In this document: positions 15,126-24,087 of the stretch, in pieces
Position numbering within the stretch: the first letter of the stretch is position 1
Layout: the number at the start of each line of letters is the position of its first letter
Source of the DNA: an uncultured Dehalococcoidia bacterium
GTDB taxonomy: Bacteria > Chloroflexota > Dehalococcoidia > Tepidiformales > Tepidiformaceae
Direction: 5' to 3'
Length of the DNA stretch: 47,368 nt
Assembly: GCA_938015525.1 (NCBI GenBank)
Contig: CALLPC010000018.1
Span: forward strand, 1-47,368
The notes under the pieces: model-generated
Told to the model about the DNA's origin: nothing
Seen by the model: the letters and a program-made list of their open reading frames with translations, nothing else
Databases searched by the model: none
Translations under genes and position numbers: made by a program

Positions 15126-16802
15126 TCAGCCCGGCTCGGGCGGGGCGGGTGCGGGGCGCTCGCCCGTGGCCGCGACCTGGAGGTGGACGGCGAGGCGCCA
15201 GCCGTGGAAGAGCACGCGCGCCATCCAGAGCATCGCATCGAGGCGGTCCACGAGCTGCGACGTTGGCCCCGGTTCATCGGGGCCTGCCGGCCCCGGGCCC
15301 CCGACCCGGCCGCCCAGCCAGCGCCGGAGCCCGCGGAGTTCGCCGGCCAGGGCCTCGACCACGGTCGCGTCGCGCGGCCCGGCGGCCCGCTCCAGGAGCT
15401 CGGCCCGGCGCGTCTCTCGCCAGCGTGCGAACGAGGCAGCCGCGGCCTCGGCTGCAGCCAGCTGCTCTGGGCCCGGCGGACGCTCCTCGGCGAGCGCCGA
15501 TGCCAGCGACCGGGCGGCGGCGATGAAGCGGGGCCCCCGCCGGGGGAAGGCCGCGGCCGGCAGCAGCGCGGGGGGCTGCCCGGCCAGCAGCGCCAGCCGG
15601 TGGAGGTGGTCGACCGCGTGGAGGAGGGAGACGTACCGCTGGCGGGCGCCAGCATCGGCCGGCTCGACCTGTTCGATGAAGCGGGTGAGCGGCTCGATCG
15701 CCGCCGCCGCCTCGCCGGCTGCCGGCGCCGGGCGTCCCTCGGCCCGGGCGGCGGCAGCCTCGATGAGCGCGGCGCCGACCCGCCCGGCCGCCCGCCGCGC
15801 GGCGTCGAGCGCCACGTCCGGGACCTCGGCAACGGCCCGGTCGAGGTCGGCCAGGAGCCGCGGGCCGCGTTCCGGTACGAGCCGCGCCACCAGCCGCGCA
15901 AACGGCCCCAACACGGGCAGCAGGAGGACGACGCCGGCGACGTTGAAGAGGGTGTGGAAGGCGGCGAGCGCCATCGCCGGGTCGCCGTCTTCCGCCGCAT
16001 CGGCCGAGAGCTCGACGAACACCGGCAGCGCCGCGAACGCCACCGCTCCCGTCAGGACGTTGAACAGCACGTGGGCCAGCGCCGTCCGCTTCGCCGCGGT
16101 CGTCGCGCCGATGGCCGCGAGGCCCGCCTTCACGGTCGTCCCGAGGTTCTGGCCGATGGCCAGCGCGGCCGCCGCTTCGAGCGTGATGGCGCCGGAATCG
16201 AGCGCCGTGAGCGTCGTCGCTATCGCTGCCGAGGACGATTGCATCACCACCGTCATGACGATGCCGACGCCGACGAGGAGGAGGCGGCCGCCGAGGCTTT
16301 CAGCGCCGAAACTCCCGGGGTCGACCCGGGTGGCCAGGTCGGCCATCCCGGCCTGGAGCGTGTCGATGCCGACGAAGATGAGGCCGAACCCGGCAATCGC
16401 CATGCCGCCCGCGGCCCGCCGCCCGTCGAACAGCAGCCAGGCGAGCGCGCCCAGCCCGATGAGCGGCAGCGTCCACTCCGCCACCTGCACCTTCAGGCCG
16501 ACGGTCGAGACGATCCAGCCCGTGGAGGTGGTGCCGAGGTTCGCCCCGAAGATGACGCCGACCGCGCCCTGGAAGCTGAGCAGCCCCGCGCTCACGAAGC
16601 CGATGGTCATGAGCGTCGTCGCGCTCGAAGACTGGGTCAGGGCGGCGACCAGCGCACCCGTCGCCAGGGCCGTGAACCGGTTGCCGGTGAACCGGCGGAG
16701 CAGCCGGCGGAGCGCGCTCCCGGCGGCCGTCTTCAGGCCCTCGGTGAGGAGCATCATCCCGACGAGGAAGATGCCGACCCCGCCGATGAGCGTGAGGAAC
16801 AC
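15126..16802 (-). CDS. Na+/Pi-cotransporter family protein with PhoU-like C-terminal domain
   Basis: The 558-residue protein has two inverted membrane repeats, each with the diagnostic QSSS motif (QSSSATT at 57-63 and QSSSAAI at 188-194), plus GANLGTT and GQNLGTT. The C-terminal third, from about residue 310, is cytoplasmic and helical like PhoU, as in bacterial NptA/YjbB-type proteins. These export or import phosphate using sodium. Translation starts at GTG 16802, only 3 bp after the stop of the DUF6941-like gene, so co-translation is likely. The long ORF on the opposite strand across this gene is a codon-bias shadow. Confidence 0.92.
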   Translation of the reverse strand: MFLTLIGGVGIFLVGMMLLTEGLKTAAGSALRRLLRRFTGNRFTALATGALVAALTQSSSATTLMTIGFVSAGLLSFQGAVGVIFGANLGTTSTGWIVSTVGLKVQVAEWTLPLIGLGALAWLLFDGRRAAGGMAIAGFGLIFVGIDTLQAGMADLATRVDPGSFGAESLGGRLLLVGVGIVMTVVMQSSSAAIATTLTALDSGAITLEAAAALAIGQNLGTTVKAGLAAIGATTAAKRTALAHVLFNVLTGAVAFAALPVFVELSADAAEDGDPAMALAAFHTLFNVAGVVLLLPVLGPFARLVARLVPERGPRLLADLDRAVAEVPDVALDAARRAAGRVGAALIEAAAARAEGRPAPAAGEAAAAIEPLTRFIEQVEPADAGARQRYVSLLHAVDHLHRLALLAGQPPALLPAAAFPRRGPRFIAAARSLASALAEERPPGPEQLAAAEAAAASFARWRETRRAELLERAAGPRDATVVEALAGELRGLRRWLGGRVGGPGPAGPDEPGPTSQLVDRLDAMLWMARVLFHGWRLAVHLQVAATGERPAPAPPEPG

Positions 16803-16805
16803 CGT

Positions 16806-17249
16806 TCAGCCCGCGGGCGGCTGCCCCGCGGCCGCGCCCGGCGGGGAGGACACGAGCCGGAACGGCAGCACCCGGGTGGCCTCCGCGCCGGATGGATGCC
16901 GTGCCTCGAGGATGACGCGGTACCCGCCGAAGCCGGGCAGCTCGGCCTGGAGCCCGACGACCGACTGGACGAGCTGGCTCGACCCTGCCGGCAGCTGCGG
17001 CGGGCGGCCGACCTGGATGTTCCCTTCGAGCCGCAGGAGGACGGCGCCGTCGTCGTCCTCGAGTGCCAGGCGGAGACCGATCGGGACGTTCGTCTCCTCC
17101 CAATCTACCCGCACCCCGAGCGCGACGGCGAAGGCGGCGCGGGCCGGTGCCTGTGCGGCCTGGCGCAGGTCCCAGCCGCCGCCCATCAGGTAGAGCTTGC
17201 CGTTGAGGACCTCGGCGTGGTCTGCGAGGAGGGCGTAGTCGAACTGCAT
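16806..17249 (-). CDS. DUF6941-like conserved protein
   Basis: This 147-residue soluble protein begins MQFDYALLADHAEVLNGKLY and continues LMGGGWD, the opening I associate with the DUF6941 family. The rest is beta-rich, with alternating hydrophobic strands (VALGVRVDW, IGLRLALED, AVLLRLEGNIQV) and a C-terminal proline/alanine tail. No catalytic motif is visible and the function is unknown. It lies between the P-type ATPase (10 bp upstream) and the Na/Pi cotransporter (3 bp downstream), all on one strand. It also has its own TAGACT -10, 7 nt before the ATG, whose first three bases are the ATPase stop codon. Confidence 0.75.
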   Translation of the reverse strand: MQFDYALLADHAEVLNGKLYLMGGGWDLRQAAQAPARAAFAVALGVRVDWEETNVPIGLRLALEDDDGAVLLRLEGNIQVGRPPQLPAGSSQLVQSVVGLQAELPGFGGYRVILEARHPSGAEATRVLPFRLVSSPPGAAAGQPPAG

Positions 17250-17256
17250 ACCGCGG

Positions 17257-17262
17257 AGTCTA
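17257..17262 (-). promoter_or_regulatory. -10 element (TAGACT) embedded in the upstream stop codon, predicted leaderless
   Basis: TAGACT lies 7 nt before the ATG at 17249. Its TAG (17260-17262) is also the stop codon of the P-type ATPase gene. This would allow internal, leaderless transcription of the last two genes of the cluster. Confidence 0.5.
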
Positions 17263-19623
17263 CCGCCCGGCGGCCGTCGCCGGTTCGGCCCGGGCCTCGC
17301 CCGGGGCCCGTTCACCCTCCCAGCCGAGCAGCCCGGCGAGGTCTTCCTCCTGCGCGAGGTTCAGCCGGATGAGCGTCGCGAGGCCGATGGCGAGCAGGCG
17401 GAGGTCGGCGATGTCCTCGGGGTCGAGCGCCCCGCCGTCGCTGCCGAGGTCCGCGACGAGCCGTTCGAAGGCCCGCAGCTGGCGGGCCAGCTCGGCCTGC
17501 GTCCGGCTGTGGGCCGCGAGCGGGTCCGGCCCGGGCAGCGCCGCGCTGAGGACAGGGTAGACCTCCCGGTCCTCCCGCGCCTCGTGCGGGGTGACGGTCT
17601 CCTGCACCCGCGCGGCGACCGCCCGCGCCCGGGCGATGACCGCGGCCGGCGGCAGGCCGTCGAGCTCATGGGCGAACGCCCGCAGCTCATCGGCAACGGC
17701 CTCGAGCTCGCGGTGGTCGGCGAGGAGCGTTGCGAGCACCCCGGGCGGCACGCTCGCGCCGAACCGCGGCGGGCGCCAGCGGAGGACCTGGAGGGCGATG
17801 AGGATGGCGGCGACATCGATGCCCTCCTGGAGCAGCGCCCCGGCGACCGGCGGGATGGCACCGGCCGCGGCGAACCCCATCGCCGCGAAGGAGAGCCCCA
17901 TCCCGAAGCCGACCGCCTGGAGCGCCGCCCGGCGGGCTGCCCGCGCGACGAGCACCGCCTCCACCAGCCGGTCCAGCCGGTCGACCATGATGACCCCGTC
18001 GGCGGCTTCCGCCGCCGCCGCCGCGCCCCGCGCCCCCATCGCCATCCCCAGGTCCGCCGCTGCGAGTGCAGGGGCGTCGTTGATGCCGTCGCCGACCATG
18101 GCGGCGGGCGCGCCGGCGAGGGCAGCCACCCGTTCGACCTTCTCGGCAGGGGTGAGCCCGGCGAGGACCCGGTCGATGCCGAGCGATGCCCCGACCGTCT
18201 CCGCCAGCCCCCGGTGGTCCCCGGTGAGCATGACCGTCTCGCGGATGCCGAGCTGGCGGAGCGAGCGGATGACCCGCCCGGATTCAGGGCGGACCGGGTC
18301 CTCGAGCGCGAAGGCGGCGGCGAGCCGCCCATCGATGGCGAGGAACGTCGCTGAACCGCCGTAGCGCAGCGCGCGCCGCTGCAGCTGGAGGGCCTCCGGC
18401 GAGGGCTCGCGTGCACAGGCCCACGGCAGCCGCCCGAGGCGGAGCCGGCGTCCGCCGACGACCCCTTCCAGCCCCATGCCGGGCTCTTCGTGGAGCGCCT
18501 CCGGCAGCTCGAGGGCGAGCCCGCGCGCGGCCGCGGCCCGGACGAGCGCCTCGGAGACCAGGTGCCCCGAGGCCTGGGCGAGGCTCGCGGCGAGGCGGAG
18601 CGCCTCCGCCTCCTCCACGTTTCCCCACGGCGTCAGCACGCGCTCCAGCCGCGGGCTGCCGGCCGTGAGCGTCCCGGTCTTGTCGAAAAAGACGACCCGC
18701 ACGCGGGCGAGCGTTTCGAGCGCGCCGCCGCCTTTGATGACGACGCCCCGCCCCGCAGCCCGCGAAATGCCGCCCACGATGGCGATCGGTGCGGCGAGGA
18801 TGAGCGGGCAGGGCGTCGCCACGACGAGGACGGCGAGCGCCCGCACCGGGTCGCCGCTCCAGGCCCAGGCCGCCCCGGCCGTCCCGAGCACGACCGGGAC
18901 GAACAGCCCGGCGTACCGGTCGGCCAGCCGCGTCATCGGCGAGCGGGAGGCCCGCGCCGCCTCCACGAGCCGCACGATGCCGGCATAGGTGCTCTCCCTG
19001 GCCGTCGCCAGGGCCCGCAGGCGAAACGGCGAACCGGCGTTCACCGCACCCGAGGCGACCCGCTGCCCGGCACTCCGCTCCACCAGCCGGCTTTCACCCG
19101 TGAGCGCCGCTTCATCGAGCAGCGCTTCGTCATCGACGACCGTGCCGTCGACGGGCACCGTATCGCCCGCCGCGACCAGGAGCAGGTCGCCGGGCGCGAC
19201 GGCATCGACCGGGACGACTTCCACCGTGTCGCCGGCCACCCGCCGGGCGAGCCGGGGCGCGCGTGCGAGCAGCCCGGTCAGCTCGCGCTCCGCCCGCCCG
19301 GCGGCGTACTGCTCGAGCGCCTGGCCCGTCGCCAGCATCACGCCGATGACGGCCGCGGCGAGCGTTTCGCCCAGCGCGAGCGCCCCGGCGATGGCGAGGA
19401 CGGCGACGACATCGACCCCGGGGCGCCGCTCCCGGAGGGTGTGGTACATCTCGCGAAGGGCCGGGGCGAGCCCGGCGAGGGCCGTCGCCGCCCAGGCGAG
19501 GTCGGCGGCCGCGCCGAACCCCGCCAGCGCGAGCCCGGCGCCGAGGGCGACCCCGATGACGGTCACCCCGGGAAGCCGCGCTTCGGGCAGGGTGAGCACG
19601 CGCCAGGGCCGCCGTTCCGCCAT
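17260..19623 (-). CDS. P-type heavy-metal ATPase fused to a hemerythrin-like domain
   Basis: The 787-residue protein is a P-type ATPase with TGES (175-178), TPCPL (270-274), DKTGT (314-318) and GDGIND (511-516). The CPL motif in the metal-path helix marks a heavy-metal type, but the usual HP locus reads SGHLVSE and there is no N-terminal metal-binding domain, so the metal is uncertain. From about residue 630 to 768 a four-helix hemerythrin-like region follows, with His636 (ADHREL), His680 and Glu687 (TPHEAREDREVYP), His705 and an acidic EED near 760. Such domains bind a di-iron centre or sense O2 or metals. It could gate export. Start ATG 19623 lies 7 nt after TACACT. Antisense ORFs over this gene are shadows. 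Confidence 0.9.
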   Translation of the reverse strand: MAERRPWRVLTLPEARLPGVTVIGVALGAGLALAGFGAAADLAWAATALAGLAPALREMYHTLRERRPGVDVVAVLAIAGALALGETLAAAVIGVMLATGQALEQYAAGRAERELTGLLARAPRLARRVAGDTVEVVPVDAVAPGDLLLVAAGDTVPVDGTVVDDEALLDEAALTGESRLVERSAGQRVASGAVNAGSPFRLRALATARESTYAGIVRLVEAARASRSPMTRLADRYAGLFVPVVLGTAGAAWAWSGDPVRALAVLVVATPCPLILAAPIAIVGGISRAAGRGVVIKGGGALETLARVRVVFFDKTGTLTAGSPRLERVLTPWGNVEEAEALRLAASLAQASGHLVSEALVRAAAARGLALELPEALHEEPGMGLEGVVGGRRLRLGRLPWACAREPSPEALQLQRRALRYGGSATFLAIDGRLAAAFALEDPVRPESGRVIRSLRQLGIRETVMLTGDHRGLAETVGASLGIDRVLAGLTPAEKVERVAALAGAPAAMVGDGINDAPALAAADLGMAMGARGAAAAAEAADGVIMVDRLDRLVEAVLVARAARRAALQAVGFGMGLSFAAMGFAAAGAIPPVAGALLQEGIDVAAILIALQVLRWRPPRFGASVPPGVLATLLADHRELEAVADELRAFAHELDGLPPAAVIARARAVAARVQETVTPHEAREDREVYPVLSAALPGPDPLAAHSRTQAELARQLRAFERLVADLGSDGGALDPEDIADLRLLAIGLATLIRLNLAQEEDLAGLLGWEGERAPGEARAEPATAAGR

Positions 19624-19630
19624 CACCGGC

Positions 19631-19636
19631 AGTGTA
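19631..19636 (-). promoter_or_regulatory. -10 element (TACACT) of the P-type ATPase gene, predicted leaderless
   Basis: TACACT is 7 nt before the ATG at 19623, with no Shine-Dalgarno in between. It lies in the 202-bp divergent gap shared with the chemoreceptor gene. Confidence 0.55.
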
Positions 19637-19825
19637 CGGGGTTGCCGGTCCCCGCGGCGCATGCTGAGCGCCTGCGAAGCGGTGGCGCCCGGCCGCTCCG
19701 TAGTGGCCACCCGGCAGCTCCCTAGGTGATCCTCCCGTGATGCCCCGCTCCGTACGCAAACGATGATGAACACAACATGAACTGCACGGGCTCGACCCGC
19801 TGCAGCGCGAGGAGGTCATCAGCTC

Positions 19826-21847
19826 TTGGGGTTCGTACGCGTTCCGCAGGCTATCTCGAACCTCCGCCTGGTCCATAAGATCCTGGGCGGGTTCATCGTC
19901 GTTCTCGGCCTGATGGCGGTCGTCGCGGCCGTCGGCATCTACCAGCTCGAACAGGCGGCCAGCCGCTCCGACCGGATGTACCGGGTCAACACGCTCGGCG
20001 TGCAGTACTCGCTCGGCGCTATCCGGTACTTCAACGCGAGCGCCCGCGACGAGAAACGGACGCTGCTCGCCGCGGAGGCCGGCCAGCGGAACCGGGCGAT
20101 CGAATCCGCGAAGGAGCGGCTCGAGCTCGCCCGGCAGGAGCTGGAGAACTACCGGCCCACCATCGAAACGAAGGACGAGGCCGACCTCTTCCTCCTCATC
20201 GAGGAGCTCGCCCAGAAGGTCGTGGCGGGGCGGCTGCAGGTGCTCGACCAGGCCGCGAAGGGCGACCAGGTCGGCGCTGTCCTCACGGCCGCGCAGATCG
20301 AAGCCGATGCCCAGCGCCTGAACGACAACCTCGAACTGCTCGCGAAATACAACGTGGAGCAGGCGGCGAAGGCGGCGAAGCAGGCCGATGCCGCTTCCGC
20401 CAGCGCCCGGGTCGTGCTCATCGGCCTGACCGTCGCTGCCGTGGTGCTCGGCTTCGGCGGCGCGTGGCTGCTGGCGCGCTCCATCGCCGGGGCCGCCCGC
20501 AAGGCCGCCGATGCCGCGGACCGGATCGCCGAGGGCGACGTCGAGGTGTCGGTCGACATCCGCTCGAAGGACGAACTCGGCCGCATGGCGGAATCGTTCC
20601 AGAACATGACGGGCTACCTGCGCGAGATGGTCGGCGTCGCAAAGGAAGTGGCGAGCGGCAACCTCGCCGTCCCGGTTCGCCCGCGCGGCCCGCAGGACGC
20701 GCTCGGCCATGCCCTGCAGGAGATGGTGGCGAGCCTCGGCCGGCTGGTCGGCACCGTCCAGGAGAACGCCCAGGCGATCTTCGCCGCCTCGGCCCAGCTG
20801 GAGGAGTCGTCCAATCAGATGGCCCAGGCGACCGGCCAGATCGCGCAGGCGATCAGCGAGGTAACGACCTCGACCGTCTCGCTGAACAACCTCGCCCAGG
20901 AGAGCACCCACGAAGTCACCCGGCTGGCGGCCGGCTCCCAGCAGCTCAGCGCGAGCGCCCAGGTGAGCGCGAAGTCGGCGGCCGAGGGGCAGCGGGAGGC
21001 CGAGGCGATGGGCCAGCGTATCGTCCACGCCTCCGAAGTGTCGGCCGAGGTGGCGCGGGCAGCGGAGGCGAGCCGCGAGGCAGCCCTCCAGGGCCAGCAG
21101 GCCGTGACCCAGGCCGTTGCCGCCATGGAGTCGATCGCCGTGGCCGTGGGGCGGGCTTCCGAGCGCGTCAGCGAGCTCGGCCAGCTCGGCCAGCAGATCG
21201 GCGAAATCGTCAAAGTCATCGATGAGATCGCGAGCCAGACGAACCTCCTCGCCCTGAACGCGGCCATCGAGGCTGCCCGTGCCGGCGAGCAGGGCCGCGG
21301 CTTCGCCGTCGTCGCCGAGAACGTCCGCGGGCTCGCCGAGCGGTCCAGCGCCAGCACGCGCGAGATCGCCGAGCTCATCGCCCGCGTCCAGCAGGGCACG
21401 CGCGAGGCCGTCGCGGCCATGGCCGAAGGCGTCCGCGACGTGACCGCCGGGCGGGAGATTACCCAGCACGCCGGCCAGTCCCTGGAGGCGATCATCCGCG
21501 CCGTCCAGTCCGCCGCTGAGCGGATGAACGAGGTCGCCGGCGAGGTCCAGGAGCTCGCCCGCGGCGCCAGCCGCATCGTCGAGGCGACGGAATCGATCGC
21601 GCAGGTCAGCCGCGACTCGGCCGCCGGCGCCGCCGAGATGGCGAGCGGCACCGAGCGGGTGGCGATGGTCATCTCCCAGGTCTCCGTCACGTCCGAGCAG
21701 ACCTCGGCCTCCGCCGAGCAGGTCTCGGCCTCCACCGAGGAGCTCTCCGCCCAGTCGGAGGAGCTCGCCGCGACCGCCTCCCAGATGCGGGAGTACGCGA
21801 AGGCCCTGGGCGAGGCCGCGGCCCGGTTCCGGCTGGCCCACGGCTGA
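19826..21847 (+). CDS. Methyl-accepting chemotaxis protein
   Basis: The 673-residue receptor has a short N-terminal cytoplasmic part and a first membrane helix ([21 protein letters not shown]). A helical four-helix-bundle-type sensor domain spans residues 45-190, and a second membrane helix ([21 protein letters not shown]) leads into HAMP (about 215-290). The long coiled-coil signalling domain has the conserved hairpin tip [20 protein letters not shown], which contacts CheA/CheW. No CheB/CheR-binding pentapeptide is visible at the C-terminus. The start appears to be TTG 19826 with AGGAGGT (19810-19816) upstream; no ATG fits. No other chemotaxis gene is in the window. It would signal ligand state to chemotaxis or pilus-type motility kinases encoded elsewhere. 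Confidence 0.94.
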   Translation: MGFVRVPQAISNLRLVHKILGGFIVVLGLMAVVAAVGIYQLEQAASRSDRMYRVNTLGVQYSLGAIRYFNASARDEKRTLLAAEAGQRNRAIESAKERLELARQELENYRPTIETKDEADLFLLIEELAQKVVAGRLQVLDQAAKGDQVGAVLTAAQIEADAQRLNDNLELLAKYNVEQAAKAAKQADAASASARVVLIGLTVAAVVLGFGGAWLLARSIAGAARKAADAADRIAEGDVEVSVDIRSKDELGRMAESFQNMTGYLREMVGVAKEVASGNLAVPVRPRGPQDALGHALQEMVASLGRLVGTVQENAQAIFAASAQLEESSNQMAQATGQIAQAISEVTTSTVSLNNLAQESTHEVTRLAAGSQQLSASAQVSAKSAAEGQREAEAMGQRIVHASEVSAEVARAAEASREAALQGQQAVTQAVAAMESIAVAVGRASERVSELGQLGQQIGEIVKVIDEIASQTNLLALNAAIEAARAGEQGRGFAVVAENVRGLAERSSASTREIAELIARVQQGTREAVAAMAEGVRDVTAGREITQHAGQSLEAIIRAVQSAAERMNEVAGEVQELARGASRIVEATESIAQVSRDSAAGAAEMASGTERVAMVISQVSVTSEQTSASAEQVSASTEELSAQSEELAATASQMREYAKALGEAAARFRLAHG

Positions 21848-21881
21848 GGCCGCACCGCCGCCGGGGAGCGGAAGGAGGCGA

Positions 21882-21905
21882 GGGGGAGCGCGCCAGCGCT
21901 CCCCC
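21882..21905 (+). terminator. Hairpin terminator after the chemoreceptor gene
   Basis: A perfect 10-bp stem (GGGGGAGCGC / GCGCTCCCCC) with a 4-nt loop GCCA begins 34 nt past the stop. There is no U tract, only C/G. The stem is strong enough to act as a factor-assisted or atypical terminator. Confidence 0.6.
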
Positions 21906-21928
21906 CCGCGGCGTCCGGGCCGGGCTTA

Positions 21929-21960
21929 CTGCAAAGATTCGTACTTGCAACTTCTTGCAG
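21929..21960. promoter_or_regulatory. Repeat-rich AT island upstream of superoxide dismutase, candidate operator
   Basis: Three copies of the core TTGCA sit in 32 bp. CTTGCA recurs at 21944 and 21954 (10-bp spacing, one helical turn). CTGCAA at 21929-21934 is inverted relative to TTGCAG at 21955-21960. The island stands out in otherwise GC-rich DNA about 110 bp before the sod start. A regulator-binding role is inference. Confidence 0.4.
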
Positions 21961-22068
21961 AAAGCCGGAAACTGGCGGCTGCCCGCCCGCCGCCGTCGAC
22001 GGTCCTCCTGGGGCTGGTGCGAGTGCCCGGCGGCGGGCCGGCTGAATCCCCGCGACGGAGGCCCGGCC

Positions 22069-22695
22069 GTGCCGACCTACACCCTTCCCGACCTCCCCTA
22101 CGATTACGGCGCCCTCCAGCCGCACATCAGCGGCGAAATCATGGAGCTCCACCACGCCCGCCACCACGCCGCCTACGTGACCGGCGCGAACACGACGCTC
22201 GAGAAGCTCGAAGAGGCCCGGGCGAAGGACGACTACACCACCGTGAACATGCTGGCGAAGAACCTCGCCTTCCACCTCTCCGGCCACATCCTCCACTCGA
22301 TCTTCTGGAACAACCTCAGCCCTGGCGGCGGCGACGAGCCCGTCGGCGAGCTGCGCCAGGCGATCGACCGGGATTTCGGGAGCTTCGACGCCTTCATGAA
22401 GCAGCTCTCGAACACGACGAACGCCGTCCAGGGCTCCGGCTGGGGCGTCCTCGCCTACGAACCGGTCTCCGACCGCCTCGTCATCGAGCAGATTTACGAC
22501 CACCAGTCGAACATCGCGAACGCCTCCACCCCGCTCCTGGTCATCGACGCGTGGGAGCACGCCTACTACCTGCAGTACCGGAACGCGCGGCCGGAGTTCG
22601 TGAAGGCCGTCTGGAACATCATCAACTGGGAGGATGTCGCCCGGCGGTACGCCGAGGCCCGGGCGGCCCGGGTGCCGATTCTCCGCGCCCCCTGA
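22069..22695 (+). CDS. sodA: Superoxide dismutase, Mn-type (Mn/Fe family)
   Basis: The 208-residue enzyme starts at GTG 22069 behind GGAGG (22057-22061), reading [20 protein letters not shown]. Metal ligands are His28 (MELHH), His76 (ILHSIFW), Asp160 and His164 ([11 protein letters not shown]). The second-sphere pair is Gly72 with a C-terminal-half Gln (YDHQSNI), the pattern of Mn rather than Fe enzymes, although cambialistic use is possible. There is no signal peptide, so it acts in the cytoplasm on superoxide. A region about 110 bp upstream contains repeated TTGCA motifs that may be regulatory. It converges on the glycosyltransferase pair with a bidirectional hairpin between. Confidence 0.95.
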   Translation: MPTYTLPDLPYDYGALQPHISGEIMELHHARHHAAYVTGANTTLEKLEEARAKDDYTTVNMLAKNLAFHLSGHILHSIFWNNLSPGGGDEPVGELRQAIDRDFGSFDAFMKQLSNTTNAVQGSGWGVLAYEPVSDRLVIEQIYDHQSNIANASTPLLVIDAWEHAYYLQYRNARPEFVKAVWNIINWEDVARRYAEARAARVPILRAP

Positions 22696-22710
22696 GCCGG
22701 CTGCCGTCCG

Positions 22711-22766
22711 CGGGCCGGGGGCCGGGTCCGTTGCTCCCCTCCCCCGTGCTGTGCGCCCCCGGCCCG
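22711..22766. terminator. Bidirectional 12-bp-stem hairpin between sod and glycosyltransferase genes
   Basis: CGGGCCGGGGGC (22711-22722) and GCCCCCGGCCCG (22755-22766) are exact reverse complements, separated by 32 nt. The structure lies between two convergent stop codons (22695 and 22780). Confidence 0.6.
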
Positions 22767-22779
22767 GCGCAGCCGCCGC

Positions 22780-24087
22780 TCAGAGGTGGAGCGGCGGGCT
22801 CTTGCAGGCCTTCTTCAGGGCGACGTACATCCCGCCCCGGACGAGCGCCCGCAGCTGGCGCTGGCGGGCCGGCAGGGCCACGCTCTCCCGCCGCAGGCAG
22901 AACGCGACGAGCGGCTGGACGGCGGCGTCCCACGAGAGCTCCGCCCCGACCCGTGCGAGGTTTTCCCGGCAGCGCGCCCGGAAGGGGGCGTCATCGAGCA
23001 GCCGTTCGATGCCGGCGACCACCCCGTCCACGTCACGCTCCCCCACGGTGATGCCGAGCGGCTCCCGCTCGACCCGCTCGGCCAGCACGTCGCCCCTGGT
23101 ACAGAGGAGCGGCACCCGCGCCCGGAAGAGGTCGACGTACCGGGTGCGGAAGGCGAACCGCGCCTCGAGGTTCTCGTACCCGAGGCAGACGCTCGCATCC
23201 GCCTCGGCGAGGTAGCCGTCGATCTCGGCATAGGGGACCCAGCCCTCCCGGAAAAAGACGCTCCGGTCTTTCAGGCCAAGCGCCTCGGCGAGCTCGACCG
23301 CCCGGCGGGTGACGCCCGCGTTCGGTCCGAAGGCGAAATCCGGGTGGTTGATGCCCATGAAGACGAGCTTCACCTCCGGACGGCGGGGAGCGAGCTCCGC
23401 CATCGCCCGGAGGAGCGTGTCGGTGTCGTTCCATTCCGTGATGCCCCCGTTCCAGAGGAGCACCCGGTCCGTCGGCGCGATGCCCGGCACCACCCCTTTC
23501 AGCACCGGTCCCTTCGGCCGGAGCGGCTGCTGCGGCACCCCGTACGGCACCACGTCGATGTACCGCCGCAGCGACGGGTCGCGGGCGTAGACCGTCGGCG
23601 GGACGAGGTCGAGCGCCATCATCATGCCGACCCAGAGGTCGCGCTGGCGGTCGTCGGCGCAGAAGATGAAGTCGGCCATCGTCAGCTGCATGTTCAGGTA
23701 CCAGCGGTTCGACGCCATCCAGGTCCGCCGCCACTGCGGGAGGATGTCGCGCCGGGAGAGCTCCATCCACTCGATGAAGAGGGGGGTGAAGGCATCGAGG
23801 GCGAGGAGCGTCTTCCCCATCACACGGGCGAACTGGGGCGGGAAGTTCCGCGATACCGTGACGTCGTGGTTCGCGGCCAGGAGGGTCGCCTCGGCGTTCG
23901 TTGCGTAGCTCCGGATGCCCACGTTCCGGGCCGGCGGTGCGACTTCGCCCCGGTCGCCGGGGACGGCGAGGGTGATCTCCGCGCCCGGGAGCGCCCGGCC
24001 GAGCGCGCCGGCCAGCTGGTAGGCCCGCACCCCGGGCGAGGCCATCTGCGGCCCCACCGCTGCCCGCGAGAGCACGAGCAGGTTCAT
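22780..24087 (-). CDS. Glycosyltransferase (GT-B, family 1/4-like), paralogue B
   Basis: The 435-residue protein begins MNLLVLSRAAVGPQMASPGV and has a GT-B layout. The N-terminal acceptor half is followed by a C-terminal nucleotide-sugar half with VLLWNGGITEWNDTDTLLRA, KLVFMGINHPD, FFREGWVPYAEIDGYLAEADASVCLGYENLEARFAFRTRY in short runs, and LCTRGDVLAERV. The WNGGI segment and the E...E region of the C-terminal half are typical of retaining GT4-like enzymes. It is a clear paralogue of the gene immediately upstream, with ATGA overlap of 4 bp (24084-24087) indicating coupled translation. Likely role is stepwise assembly of a cell-surface glycan or glycolipid; donor and acceptor are unknown. No signal peptide. 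Confidence 0.88.
   Translation of the reverse strand: MNLLVLSRAAVGPQMASPGVRAYQLAGALGRALPGAEITLAVPGDRGEVAPPARNVGIRSYATNAEATLLAANHDVTVSRNFPPQFARVMGKTLLALDAFTPLFIEWMELSRRDILPQWRRTWMASNRWYLNMQLTMADFIFCADDRQRDLWVGMMMALDLVPPTVYARDPSLRRYIDVVPYGVPQQPLRPKGPVLKGVVPGIAPTDRVLLWNGGITEWNDTDTLLRAMAELAPRRPEVKLVFMGINHPDFAFGPNAGVTRRAVELAEALGLKDRSVFFREGWVPYAEIDGYLAEADASVCLGYENLEARFAFRTRYVDLFRARVPLLCTRGDVLAERVEREPLGITVGERDVDGVVAGIERLLDDAPFRARCRENLARVGAELSWDAAVQPLVAFCLRRESVALPARQRQLRALVRGGMYVALKKACKSPPLHL

Noticed and set aside
15183..17372. Open reading frame of 729 codons on the + strand
   Set aside because: It is antisense to the Na/Pi cotransporter and DUF6941-like genes, has no recognisable domain and is rich in Arg, Gly, Asp and Glu, as expected for a mirror frame of GC-biased codons.
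19130..21841. Open reading frame of 903 codons on the - strand
   Set aside because: It is antisense to the chemoreceptor gene, and only its end reads out-of-frame into the P-type ATPase; no coherent domain.
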